A stretch of 64,000 bases of DNA, taken from contig CM040445.1 of the NCBI GenBank assembly GCA_022749755.1, positions 1,199,182 through 1,263,181 of the forward strand. The letters are read 5' to 3'. Under the pieces are notes generated by a model. The model made no database searches and was not told the origin of the DNA. It worked only from the letters and a program-made list of their open reading frames with translations. Of this stretch, positions 12,727 to 23,539 are shown piece by piece. The position numbers and the translations under genes are program-made. Within the stretch, counting starts at the first letter, position 1, and each line of letters starts with the position of its first letter. This DNA comes from Azadirachta indica. Taxonomy: Eukaryota; Streptophyta; Magnoliopsida; Sapindales; Meliaceae.

Positions 12727-13870
12727 TCTTTGAGATTGGATCATTTTTTTTAAGAGAATGTTGTAGTTGCTAAATCTTGGAGAAAACACAAATGAAGGAT
12801 CAGAAATTGTGTTTGGTTTTAATATCCCATTTCTAGCATTCATTAAGGGGACAGATATCTTTTTCTGATTGAGTCTTAATATATGTACTACAATTTCATC
12901 AAGCAAACTGCAAACCTCTTAGCATTTTACCTGTTTATATTAGAATTATTAATGTTGAATATTTATTGCTTTGTCAGTATATAATTTAGATGCTGTGACA
13001 ATGACCTTTAGCTTACAAGAATCAAATTCCTTTTCTTTGGGACCTTAGAAAAGATGAGACAAAAACATATCAACAAATTACAAAATGAAGAATCGATGTG
13101 CAAAGCCATCAGCTAATGTTTCCTTGAACTCCTTTCCCCTTTTTCTCTCTCCTTTTCTTCTCTTCATACAGGCAATAACTTTTTTCTACTTTGCTGCGAT
13201 TTTTATTGTGGGAGCAGTGCAGAGCATGGTTCAAAACAACCAAACTTCTCCAGACACTAACGCGTGTTGCAGTAACGTCCTCAATGTGCATGCCAATCTC
13301 GGTCCATCTTATTTGCCATCTATCTGTCAGCTTTCATGTGGCCCTTATAACAAATTTAGCCAGTTTTTGGTGAGGCAGTAAGTTTTCCTCTACTGGTACA
13401 CTGCACCCAAATTGCAACACGTTTCCTATATAAGGCCAGCTGCTCTGCATCAACAATGGCTTCCAGCTTGAGAGATTGACAGCTTTCCTTGCCTTTCTTT
13501 GTGTCCAACAGCACCCAACTCAGTCACAGGCTCGCAGCTGCTTCAGTAACTCATTGCTAGAGTATTTGTCTCAAATTCCCATCAAGAATATCTGATCTTT
13601 CATCATTGAGAATATCACACTGGTAATCAACTTTCATCAAAATATGTGTTGTTCGTTTGAATGCAGAACTTAACAGCCATTTCTGATAATAATTTGTATT
13701 GGTAATGGTGAAATCTTTTGTCTTCATAAACATCCATAAGCTCAGGTAACCCAACTAATAATTCTAAAACTTTGGGAAGAATACATAGATTCTATTTCTT
13801 GTAGTGAACATCAACAAGTAGTGAAAGAAAATGAGACGGAGAAACAGGGGACATGGGTAGTTATCAGCAT
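12727..13870. other. TIM13 downstream region
   Basis: Presumed TIM13 3' untranslated sequence followed by intergenic DNA. Open frames of 60-98 codons near 13.1-13.4 kb occur on both strands, have no recognisable domain, and overlap one another. I see no supportable gene. Confidence 0.5.
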
Positions 13871-14053
13871 TCATGGTCGTAAGAATTCAAAGGGGTAGGA
13901 ATGAGCATACAACTTGCGGACATCATCAAGGTGTTGGGATGAGGTGGAAGGAAGGCCATGTAAAGTAAGACAAACGCCGCCATAAACTTTGATGGGGAGC
14001 CGCATCAAGAAAGGAAGAGCAAGTGCAGCTAGCAGAAGCCAAACTAGAAGCAT
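13871..14053 (-). CDS. candidate small membrane micro-protein (60 residues)
   Basis: A minus-strand ATG-to-TGA frame of 60 codons. An N-terminal hydrophobic segment (MLLVWLLLAALALPFLM) is followed by a short basic and small-residue region and a hydrophilic tail containing LDDVRKLYAHSYPFEFLRP. The tail has the residue mix of real protein, and the DNA here is less AT-rich than its surroundings. A TTGCAG that could be a 3' splice acceptor lies about 25 bases upstream of the ATG, with an in-frame TGA between the two, so a leader intron is possible and this ATG would be the start. I do not recognise the family. It could be a genuine small open reading frame, the last exon of a longer gene, or chance. 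Confidence 0.4.
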   Translation of the reverse strand: MLLVWLLLAALALPFLMRLPIKVYGGVCLTLHGLPSTSSQHLDDVRKLYAHSYPFEFLRP

Positions 14054-14204
14054 CGAGTCGACTCATAATATCTGCAAGTATGTCTTGTTCATAATAGTAG
14101 TTTAGCCGTGGAGATGAAGAAGAATATCATACCAAGTGCAGGTATGCGTAAAAAAACATGTGGCGGGAAGGGATTAATCCTAATATTAATTAGGCAGGTG
14201 TCTA

Positions 14205-14243
14205 TTGTTATTATTACTATTATTATTATTATTATTATTATTA
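14205..14243. repeat. (TTA/ATT)n microsatellite
   Basis: About 39 bp of ATT-type trinucleotide repeat. It makes open frames on both strands of isoleucine or leucine runs, which are not genes. Confidence 0.8.
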
Positions 14244-14407
14244 CGCAGAACAGAACAGAATTTTCGATTAAATTTGTCACGTCAAACGGGAAAAGTGAAA
14301 CATGTAAGGAACATCTGGAAGGTCGACAACATGACGGTGGGAAAATGTGATCCAGCATCACTACCAGCAGCGCCACGATGTGAGTCCAATGGTAGGTAGT
14401 AGGCACG

Positions 14408-14436
14408 AGGTAGGTAGGTAGGTAGGTAGGTAGGGA
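14408..14436. repeat. (GTAG)n microsatellite
   Basis: About seven tandem GTAG units. A shorter run of the same unit occurs near 10374-10386. Confidence 0.8.
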
Positions 14437-16470
14437 CGTTTCATTTTCCAAACTGTTAGTAGTGAAGTCAATTAGTCTGATATCAAAATTTGGGTCTTAT
14501 TTCAGGAAAGCCCAATATATGAAGAAGGGTCACAGCCACAGCCACAGCCACATCCACAGCCGTCCGCTCAAGTAAGGGAAAGGTCGTGATATGAACGGAT
14601 GACTTTAAAATTCGTTTCTAGAAAAGCAGTGTGTCGATGTAAGCAAGAATATTGAATAATTCCAAACGTGGTATTAGTACGCTACCCATCGTCATATTTT
14701 CAACATGACTCGAAACTTTGGGTCCTACCAATTTACTATATCAGACCCAAAAAAAAAAAAAAAAAAAGGTAAGGACAAATGACATAAAATTGATAGATCC
14801 ATAACAAATAAAGATGTTCCAACCCTATTTTCTGTGTGACAGGATGTAATGTAGCTCCTCCTCCTCCTAATACATTAATTATATCATTTAATCTGAGCGA
14901 ATATAAATCTTTTAACTCTTTTGACTCCAACTTTTAATCGTGGTAGATAGAATTCTAGCTGTTACTCCTTCGAAATTATTCTACTTTTCTAAATTTATTA
15001 TCATAATTGGGTATCAATTCACTTTTTGCATCTATCTTCTTTTTTATTTAATTAATATATCTATCAATATATATGTAAATAAATAAATATAAAAAGCGAG
15101 CATTAAATGTGCAATGATTCGAACATATATATTTATTATAAATTTCTAACTATTGATAGTTTGTTTAATTTTAAAATTATAGTTGTTGAAATGTTAATAT
15201 AAAATGTAATTGTACTTAATATGTTAGTTATATATTCATTTAATAAAACTTGATTACTTATTTTGCTCTTAAAATCAATTGATACTTAGCATTTTTTCTT
15301 TTAATAAGTGTAAATAATAATTTTGAAATATGTGACGTTCCTAATTTGATTGGACAATATTCACATTATAAATTTTCATTTAGGATAAAAATAAATATTT
15401 AATTTTTATGGATGGTAAATAGTATTTAACAATCATATACTTATTTATATTTATCATGAAGTATGATCAATTACATGGGGATTGTGATGTTAATTAAAAG
15501 GTTATTAAAAAGAACTAACAATCTAATTAAATTGAGAATCTTGTTCATTAGAGATAATGCGAATTGAAATTAATTCTATAGGTATTTTGGTAAAAAAAAA
15601 AAAAAAACATGTGTAGTTAGTCGGTGAGTAGTGTAGGACTCTAGTAGTAAGGAGGATGAATCATGTTTTAAAAACGGAGGAAAAAATGTCACGAGCTCAC
15701 AGGCAAGTTGAAGCGGGGCTTGGGCAGGCTTTGTCTGTGTTTGCCGACTGACTGCTCCCGACAATTCCAGATTTGGTGCACTAACCAAATTAATAATAAT
15801 AATACTACTATTTTGTATCCTATTCTATTTTTTATTTTATTTTATTTTCTAATAAATACCAAAGCATAAGAATGAATGACGTTGTCTACGCTGATCTCAT
15901 CTAACTTACCTCGTCTTCTATCCATCGGGAATCAATCAAATCAACCATTCTAATAAAAAGTTCCTCGTTCCACCTCACTTCATTCATCTCCCTACGTTTG
16001 CACTCTCTACTCTACTGTATTGTATGTTTATCTTATTCTTTTTTCACCTATATCTTAATATTAATTAATTAATTATTCCACTTCATTATTTATATCTGCA
16101 TCCAATTCAAAGATCAGCAGCCGCCAAAAAGATTCAATTTTAATTCTCCCACCAAAATCATAAATTATATTTTATATGCATAACTATATCAATAACAATA
16201 TAAATATTTACTTGTGGGTACTCAAATCAATGCCCTTTTTCACATGCATGTTGATGAACTACCATTCTTACCTTAGAAAATTTTGAATTTTTTTTTTATT
16301 TATTGCTGTATTTTCTCATCATCATCTAATTTAATGATTATTGAACAACAAAATTTTAGACTAATTAAGAACATATTGTATACTAGTCAGTCTTTGATCT
16401 TACTAAAATGATGTAAAAATGATGTAAGGAATAGAATATTTTCATAAATGTATATATATATATATATATA
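14437..16470. other. AT-rich intergenic stretch
   Basis: Contains CACAGC hexamer repeats near 14531-14560, poly-A near 14749-14767 and 15592-15607, and a (TA)n tract at 16451-16470. No exon or RNA gene is recognisable. Confidence 0.6.
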
Positions 16471-16658
16471 GGGATAGAGTTAACAATTTTTTTATTTTAC
16501 ACACAATTTTTTATATTAATTATATAACGTTAGATATAAACACATTTAACAGTTAAAATTACATATGACATATATATTAATTATAAATAATTAATTATAC
16601 ATTAATTATATAGTCAGAAGTATAATTTTAGACTATTTATTGTTGTATTAATTTTATG
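16471..16658. mobile_element. MITE-like element inside a (TA)n microsatellite (third family copy)
   Basis: About 190 bp bounded on both sides by (TA)n (16451-16470 and about 16659-16678). It contains TTAACAATTTTTTTATTTTA and GTTAGATATAAACACATTTA, which match the two copies near 33.1-33.6 kb. It lies about 330 bp upstream of the oxygenase gene. Confidence 0.55.
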
Positions 16659-16891
16659 TGTATATATATATATATATAAATATATATCATGACAAGCATT
16701 TTGATCCATACGCCATTATTTCAGTCTTATTATATATTTCTCCAACTAATAATAATCACGGTACCTACGTTTCTGACGGTATGTAATACGTAATAATTAT
16801 TAAAATAAACAGTTGAAAGATTACAACATTGCAGCTAGCTGGCTACTAATTAATTAGCTTGCATCACTCACTCACCAGTTCTATGTATGCG

Positions 16892-16899
16892 TATAAATA
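16892..16899 (+). promoter_or_regulatory. TATA box of the oxygenase gene
   Basis: TATAAATA lies 94 bp before the start codon at 16986, in a plausible position for a transcript starting near 16925. Confidence 0.65.
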
Positions 16900-16985
16900 G
16901 GAGTCACAAGCTCTTTCATTTCACATCAGCAATATCAGAATTGCCATTTGCATAAATACACGCTCGACCCTACATATTATATGTT

Positions 16986-18367
16986 ATGGGTACTACTACC
17001 AACTTCAAGCTTCTACTTTCTGACCTTGTGTTTACTGTCAAAAACGTTCCCTCCAACTATATCCGCCCCGTTTTCGACCGTCCGGACCTCACCGACGTCC
17101 AGAAATCCGACGCCTCGATTCCACTCATCGATCTGCAGGGTCTCCACGGTCCTTGCCACTCTGATATCGTCCAACAGATTGGCCTCGCCTGCCAAAACGA
17201 TGGCTTTTTCCAGGTATATTTAAATATAAATATCTTCACGTACTATTAATCTACTCTATTGATTACTATAATATATGCCATAAAAATTGAATATATATCA
17301 ATTATATGAATCTCAGTGTCTGAAGAAGCTGCCATGCATATATAACTACATTTTTCAGGTGAAGAACCATGGAATTCCGGACACAATGATCAATAATATG
17401 TTGAATATATCCAAAACCTTTTTCAAATTGCCAGAGAGTGAGAGGTTGAAAAGTTATTCCGATGATCCTTCCAAAACTACTAGACTGTCAACTAGTTTTA
17501 ACGTTAAGACAGAAAAAGTGTCAAACTGGAGAGATTTCTTAAGACTTCATTGCTATCCTCTTGAAGATTACGTCCACGAATGGCCTTCTAATCCTCCATC
17601 ATTCAGGTTATAGTTAAACTCATACCTGTTTTAATAATTAAATTTATTCATGTCTTTAATTTTTATTTATTGTTCTAACAAACCTTTCTGATCGAATCAG
17701 GGAAGATGTGGCCGAGTACTGTACAAATGTTCGAGGATTAGTGCTAAGATTAGTTGAGGCCATGTCTGAGAGCTTGGGACTTGAAAGGGATTATATAGAT
17801 AAGGCATTAAGCAAACATGGCCAACACATGGCTTTGAACTATTATCCTCCCTGTCCTCAGCCAGAGCTAACTTATGGATTGCCAGGACATACAGACCCTA
17901 ATTTGATCACTATTCTTCTCCAGGATGATGTCCCTGGATTACAAGTACTAAGAAATGGCAAGTGGGTTGCTGTCAATCCTATTCCCAACACTTTCACCGT
18001 CAACATCGGCGATCAAATGCAAGTGGGTGTAGTACAGAATATATAAAAAAATCTTGTATATACCTTATAGTTCTGCTTAACAGTTTGTAATTTTTCATGA
18101 TCTCCTTTTGATCAGGTACTTAGCAATGATCGGTGCAAGAGTGTGCTGCATCGAGCAGTAGTGAATTGCGACAAGGAGCGGCTATCCATCCCAACGTTCT
18201 ACTGTCCATCGCCTGATGCTGTGATAGGTCCGGCTAAGGAGTTGATAGATGAAGACCGCCCAGCTGTCTATAGAAGTTTTACATATGCTGAATATTATGA
18301 TAAATTTTGGAACAGGGGACTTGCAACTGAATGCTGCTTGGACGTGTTCAAAGCTTCTACTGTTTGA
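16986..18367 (+). CDS. 2-oxoglutarate/Fe(II)-dependent oxygenase, DMR6/DLO (salicylate hydroxylase) type
   Basis: Four exons (16986-17213, 17359-17606, 17701-18022, 18116-18367), all with GT-AG introns and consistent phases, give 349 residues, matching the DMR6-like oxygenase family. The N-terminal DIOX_N domain includes IPLIDLQGLHG and GFFQVKNHGIP. The catalytic double-stranded beta-helix carries the iron ligands H222 and D224 (GHTDPN) and H278 (VLHRAV), plus the 2-oxoglutarate-binding R288 and S290 (RLS). LNYYPPCPQPELTYGLPGHTD is the family hallmark. DMR6 and DLO enzymes hydroxylate salicylic acid and restrain immunity; that substrate is inferred from family resemblance. Other DOXC members, such as flavone synthase I-like enzymes, are less likely. 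A TATA box lies at 16892. The next gene downstream is a broken O-methyltransferase. Confidence 0.88.
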
Positions 18368-18887
18368 TCTTTTATGCATACATTCCGTAATACCAATTAG
18401 ATGAGTGTCGTTTTAGCCACAGAAATCAGATGTACCAAATTTCCTAAGGCTACAAGTAATTGATGTTTTGTTTGTTGTCCAAAAAAGTACTAAATATTTC
18501 AAATAATTATTAAGTGAATTTTCATAATATCAGATTAAGTGATACTGTTGAGGCTGAACTTGTAAAACTAAATTCATTTAATCGCTGCAAAAGTGAAATA
18601 AGAGAAGTCGGTTCAATATTTTGTTGGTTTCATATAGATATTTCCAGAAAGTGACAAACTTGGAAGAGTCTGGCCTGTTAAATGAGTAATGCTAGTACTA
18701 CAGCAGAAACTGGACGTTCCTATATAATGCGAGGAGAAGAAGTCAAAGTCGTGAGGGTTTGAGTAACCAAGCGTATAATCTAATATTAGATTGCGTTTTT
18801 TCTTTTTCCTTCAGAAGTTATTTCTAGCAACTAATTGTCAACTCTTATTTCTCTTGTTTCTGTATTGAATATTGACACCAAATCGAC

Positions 18888-20380
18888 ATGGATTCCAAGG
18901 AAAGCCTAAAGAAAAAGTTCAAAAGTGAAGAGAAAGAGGAAGATCACGGACAATATGCGATGCAAATAGTGAGCGCGTCAGTACTGCCTATGGTGTTGAA
19001 AGCAGCTGTTGAACTTTGTGCGCTTAATATAATTGAAAAATCTGGTGCCGGTGCTCCACTCTCCTCTGCACAAATTTCTGCCCAACTTGTCAATGAAAAC
19101 CAACCAGAGACCCCATCAATTCTTGATCGAATTCTACGCCTGCTTGCTAGCTACTCTCTTCTGACAGGTACTCTTACTACCGATGATCATGACAATCATG
19201 TTCACATGGTCTGCGGCTTGGCATCCGTGGCCACATACTTTCTCTCCAATCGAGAGGGAGGATCTTTGGCTCTGTTGCTAGAACTGATTCAGCACAAGAC
19301 CATGCTAAGTACGTGGCATCCCTTAAAGATGCAGTACTTGAAGGAGGGCTTCCACTTGAGAAAGCTTATGGGATGAACGCGGTTGAGTGTGTGGGAAAAG
19401 TGTGAAATTTCAAGGGATCCATGAGAGATTTCAACCCTTTATTTATGCAGAGGATTTTGGAGATTTATAAAGGTCTTGACTGTCTGAAATCTCTGGATGA
19501 TGTGGGCGGTGGAGGTGGTTCTCTCCTTAACTTGATCATTTCCAAGTACCCTGCCATTGCTAAAGCAATCAATTACTATCTAGCTCCGGTTATAGAAAAG
19601 TCTCCCCGTATCCTGGTATGAAATTTAAGTTCTAGTTTTTTATCATCTAAAATTGTTGTTGACTGTGTTGGACGAAAATTATATTTGCCTATCCTTTTCA
19701 TTGAATTGGAAAATCAAGACTACAACTTTTCTGGAAAAACAATTCTTAATTGTTGGTACTAAAAATAAAGCAGCTGATTCAGTATCGCGAGCTGCAATAA
19801 AGGCTCGGTGTCATTACATTAATAAAACATGGCTGGTGGTATGTTAACGAATTGGTCCACTACAGAAGCGAGACTTCATATTTCGAAGGATTTGAGAATG
19901 GAACAAAAGAGCGTGTTGTGGGGATATGTTCACGCACATTCCAGAAGCAGAAGCCATTTTCATGAAGGTTAGGTTTCAATGAAATTTAGCGACTTCAAAT
20001 CCTGATATTCATTTTAGTTTATGGATTTTGGGTTGATTGTTAACTGAGATAGACTTTAAATGAAACGGTGGATGCTCCACAGCTGGGATGACGAGCACTG
20101 CGTGAAGATACTGAAAAATTGCTATGCAGCATTGCCAGTTAATGGGAAAGTTATAGCAGTTGACATGGTGATACCAGAAGTTCCTGAAGATACTCTTGCT
20201 GTGAAAAGCAAGTTTCAATTTGGTTTCTGCATGATGAATATGAATTCAAGAGGAAAAGAGAGGACAAAAAGAGAATTCGAAGCCTTGGCAAAAGCTGCAG
20301 GTTTTTATCATCTTCAAGTGCCATGTTGTGCATATAATTTCTCAGTTATTGAGTTCTACAAAAGTATGTGCAATTTGTAG
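18888..20380 (+). pseudogene. caffeic-acid-type O-methyltransferase pseudogene
   Basis: Clearly derived from the plant COMT-like methyltransferase family. The N-terminal dimerisation part is open from 18888 (YAMQIVSASVLPMVLKAAVE, then the LDRILRLLASYSLLT helix). The SAM-binding loop is visible as LDDVGGGGGSLLNLI (about 19487-19535). The catalytic-histidine region LHSWDDEHC and the C-terminal YNFSVIEFYKS lie in the last block (20060-20380). Breaks: a one-base loss in the AAAGATGCAG context near 19326 shifts the frame; restoring that frame soon meets a TGA at 19403; about 240 bp of unrelated sequence separates the SAM domain from the catalytic block; a base is missing near 19921; and the expected acceptor before the WMLHSWDD exon is not AG. 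It cannot encode a full enzyme. Confidence 0.88.
19620..19860 (+). mobile_element. foreign insert in the O-methyltransferase relic, possible retroelement scrap
   Basis: About 240 bp interrupts the coding homology between the SAM-binding part and the GDMF-like segment. One frame reads [12 protein letters not shown], which resembles the end of RNase H in Ty3/gypsy polyproteins (a NKAADALSR-type motif). No terminal repeats or target duplication are visible. Alternatively it is a diverged intron. Confidence 0.3.
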
Positions 20381-20708
20381 TATTCTTACAGTTGACTTTA
20401 TGAAATATTCTGTTTTTACCATTCTAAATTTGGAAATATGACGTCATGCTACGGTTTTTATCCTCTCTGTTCCACAAATTGAGCTGGCAAAGAGTTTTGA
20501 ACCATGAAACGCATCTGGTTTCTGATGAACAAAGGAAAAAAAGCATAGCAGATATAAAGGGAAAAGGAATATACATCTGTATATTAAGGGAACAAAAATC
20601 AAGCCAAATATACTTCTAATGTTATCTTTAACTAGTAAGAAAATTTAAAATCGGATACCTCACTCACCTAAATAAGATGCCGATACATATTCAACTCTCT
20701 TCCCAGAA

Positions 20709-21941
20709 TTACTGGCGCTCTATCTGAATAGTCACATGACTGATGTTGTATTCTCGCCTAATATAGTCTATAACCTTGTCGAGTACCATGTCAGCATCAG
20801 CTTCAGGTTTGATTTTGACATGACAAGCCAATAACACTTTCCCAACTGTTATAGCCCAAATGTGCAGTTCGTGGATGGCAACAACTTCTTCCATCTCACA
20901 GAGCCCCTTCTCAAGCCTTGTGGCATCAATCTCTCTCGGTGTGCTCTCCATCAGAACCTCTAATATGTTTCTTAACATCCTTATTGTTGTGCCCAAGACA
21001 ATAGCAGAGAAGACAAGGGTGCAGATCAAATCAATAATCTTCCACTCAGGTTTGTACCATATGATTGCCCCGCCAATCATCACCCCTACACTCTGAATGG
21101 AATCCCCAAGTACATGAAGATAAGCCCCCTGAACATTGATGTTTTGTTGTTTCTTCTGTTTCCATTTAGGTTCATCTTCTGAACAAGTGCTGAGCAAAGG
21201 CTGAGTGTGATCTGCTTCATGAGTATGATGATGCTCATCACTGTGTTTGGAGTTGCCCTCATGATGATGTTGATGATGTCCAGCTTCAAGCCCATTATAA
21301 TCTTCTCCATGTCCATGTCCATGACTGTGACCATGACCGTAACCGTGACTGTAACCGTGACCGTGACTATGGCCATGATGACCATGATCATGACCCAGCA
21401 AGACTGCCATGGCAATATTAACAACTAAACCAAATGCAGAAACGACAAACATAAGAAATCCCTGAACTTCACCAGTATTGTGAATAAGTCTAGCAATGGC
21501 TTCATACACAAGGATACCAGCGAGAAGCCATATCATCTGGATAGAAACAAGAGCACCAAGTATTTCAATCCTGAAAAAACCGTAAGTCTGACGTGGAGTT
21601 GCCTCCCATCCTGATGCCCATAGAGAGAACAGCGATATTGCAAATGCTGCAACATCCGACAAGAGATGAGCTGCATCAGTCAATATAGCAAGACTGTTGG
21701 CTTTAATACCTCCAACAACTTCTACACTCATAAAGATTATACAAAGCACAACTGCCATCAAAAGTTTCTGCATGGATGCTGAACGCTCCTCTGCATCTTT
21801 GGAACTAGTTTTAGCATCCGAAAAGCCACAGGGTGCTTCCCCACAAAACTTACTCCCACCTAGGCTTCTCTGCATGGTTGGCACATCCCCACATACCTCA
21901 ATTATATGGGAATGCGAATGTTCTGCATTTTGCCCTTCCAT
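20709..21941 (-). CDS. MTP1: MTP1-type vacuolar zinc/proton antiporter (cation diffusion facilitator)
   Basis: A complete, intronless 410-residue coding region. CDF proteins of this clade exchange cytosolic Zn2+ for protons across the vacuolar membrane and confer zinc tolerance. Six membrane segments are readable, at about 58-78, 83-108, 121-147, 161-183, 271-295 and 302-322. The two zinc-site motifs are intact: H92-LLS-D96 in TM2 (TDAAHLLSD) and H276-VLG-D280 in TM5. A long histidine-rich cytosolic loop (about 184-246), with dozens of His alternating with Gly and Ser, sits between TM4 and TM5 as in plant MTP1. The cytosolic C-terminal CDF domain (from about 324) ends [10 protein letters not shown] cysteine-containing N-terminal tail precedes TM1. 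An AG acceptor directly abuts the ATG, so a leader intron is likely. Confidence 0.95.
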   Translation of the reverse strand: MEGQNAEHSHSHIIEVCGDVPTMQRSLGGSKFCGEAPCGFSDAKTSSKDAEERSASMQKLLMAVVLCIIFMSVEVVGGIKANSLAILTDAAHLLSDVAAFAISLFSLWASGWEATPRQTYGFFRIEILGALVSIQMIWLLAGILVYEAIARLIHNTGEVQGFLMFVVSAFGLVVNIAMAVLLGHDHGHHGHSHGHGYSHGYGHGHSHGHGHGEDYNGLEAGHHQHHHEGNSKHSDEHHHTHEADHTQPLLSTCSEDEPKWKQKKQQNINVQGAYLHVLGDSIQSVGVMIGGAIIWYKPEWKIIDLICTLVFSAIVLGTTIRMLRNILEVLMESTPREIDATRLEKGLCEMEEVVAIHELHIWAITVGKVLLACHVKIKPEADADMVLDKVIDYIRREYNISHVTIQIERQ

Positions 21942-23454
21942 CTGAAAATCAACATCATGCAGAACGGAAACAAGAATCAGAATTCTGCCAATACAAGCAC
22001 ATTTTTATGTTGTCACTCAGAAGGAAAGATATTTCTACAGGCACCTGAATTCAGTACAACGCAATCACCATTCATGATTATTGCTGCAAACAAAGCAAGT
22101 AACAGTAAATTCCTTGGATCATCTTTTTCACTTGTGTATTTATGTGACAGCCTAACTCAACTCTCCAATTCTATGATGCGTCTTAATGTTATGTTGCCCT
22201 ATTTATTATGGTCACGATCCCTTACTGGTTTCACTCTCAAATGCTTATCAACATATTTCTATCTCTTCAACCACCTTGATATTCAATCTCAGAAAGTAAA
22301 TTTGAGGAGCTCCTTGATAGGAAACATGTTAAGACCAACAGAAAAGTTACATAACGAAATGAATCACCTCGAGCAAAGAAGTAGGTCATTTAGAAACAGA
22401 AAAAAGAAGTTGAGAATTTTAAAGATTTTTGCCTTTTATCAACAGAAAAAGAAAAGAGGTATAGATATGAACATCACTGTTGCATATTTACAAACAGAAA
22501 ACTGTGCTGCATGCACTCTCAGGCACAAATTAGAAATTGATCTTCTCGTGTGTTCAAATACTCATAAAGGCTGTGTAAGACCACCATCCCTGTTTTCTCA
22601 AATCAACTCCCCTTCTTGAAAGGCTTAAAACTTTCCGCTAATCTAAAAATTCTTCAACAAAAGTGTTGCCACATGTACACCTTATCCACTAATACCAAAA
22701 GTAGTCTTTATTTCGGAAACTCCAATTTCTTTCTAGAGCCACCGGGGAGAGAGATTTCTAGTAAAACATAAACATAAAAGGTGGAAATTGAATAGCAAAG
22801 CTAAATCAATAAGCATCTAAGTGGAAATCTCTAGAACAGCCAAGAAAAAGGCCTACACAAATTGCAAAGCCACCGCAATGCTTAATGGCATCAAGCAAAT
22901 TCTAAACTTTTTCTTTTACAGTCGCTTTTGCTACAAAGTATGATCGGAAATCAGATATCCTTGGTGAAAAGAACCAAATTTCATTAGGCTTTTTTTCCTA
23001 AAAACAAATAGATAAATAAAAGAAATCCTTGGTAACCACTCGTTTCACTCCAAATCTAAAGGATGTAAACAAAAACAAAAACATATACAAACAGACCAGC
23101 CGTACACAGATACTTATTTAGATACCTCCAATCAGCACAAAAAAGTTATTAACATGCATATACAAACAGACCAGCCGTACAAAGATACTTATTTAGATAC
23201 CTCAAATCAGCACAAAAAAGTTATTAACATGAAGATCCAACGCATTACCAGCGATTCATCCACAGAAATCAACATAACAAGAAACTCAGAAAGCAAAACA
23301 GAATTGAAAAAAAAGAGATGAGGCAAAAATCGCAATACCCATCATGCCATATCACGTATACATATCCTCATAAAAGACGAAAGTCAATAAAGCAATCATC
23401 AAAACAAGCGAATAGTAAAATTTTCCAAGAAGAAAAACTCATACCATAAAAATA
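21942..23454 (-). other. probable 5'-leader intron of the MTP1 gene
   Basis: On the minus strand TTGATTTTCAG immediately precedes the MTP1 ATG, an ideal 3' splice site. Candidate donors upstream are ATG|GTATGAG near 23453 and CCG|GTACCT near 23517. An intron ending exactly at the start codon would account for the 1.5 kb of non-coding DNA. The 237-codon plus-strand open frame over this region is low-quality and not a gene. A telo-box word (TAGGGTTT on +) lies at 23743-23750, upstream of the probable transcript start. Confidence 0.5.
23082..23231. repeat. perfect-length 75-bp tandem duplication
   Basis: Two adjacent 75-bp units (23082-23156 and 23157-23231) differ at only two positions (ACACAGAT/ACAAAGAT and CTCCAAT/CTCAAAT). 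It is a recent duplication inside the likely leader intron of MTP1. Confidence 0.92.
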
Positions 23455-23539
23455 ATCATCTTCTCTTTCGGCAATATCAAAAATATAAAAGAACAGAGAA
23501 AAACAAAGAAGGTACCGGTATTGGAAATTGATTGCAGTA

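Noticed and set aside
14089..14451. 120-codon minus-strand frame over a trinucleotide repeat
   Set aside because: Its isoleucine run comes from the ATT microsatellite and its start from the GTAG repeat.
17322..17342. GAAGCTGCCATGCAT word resembling the miR167 start
   Set aside because: It lies in an intron of the oxygenase gene, diverges after the first bases, and has no matching star arm nearby.
21906..22619. 237-codon open frame on + upstream of MTP1
   Set aside because: It overlaps the MTP1 coding start on the opposite strand and the likely leader intron, has unstructured composition and no domain. Best read as chance.
23082..23231. CRISPR-like repeat
   Set aside because: Only two directly adjacent units without spacers, in a plant nuclear sequence. 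It is a tandem duplication.
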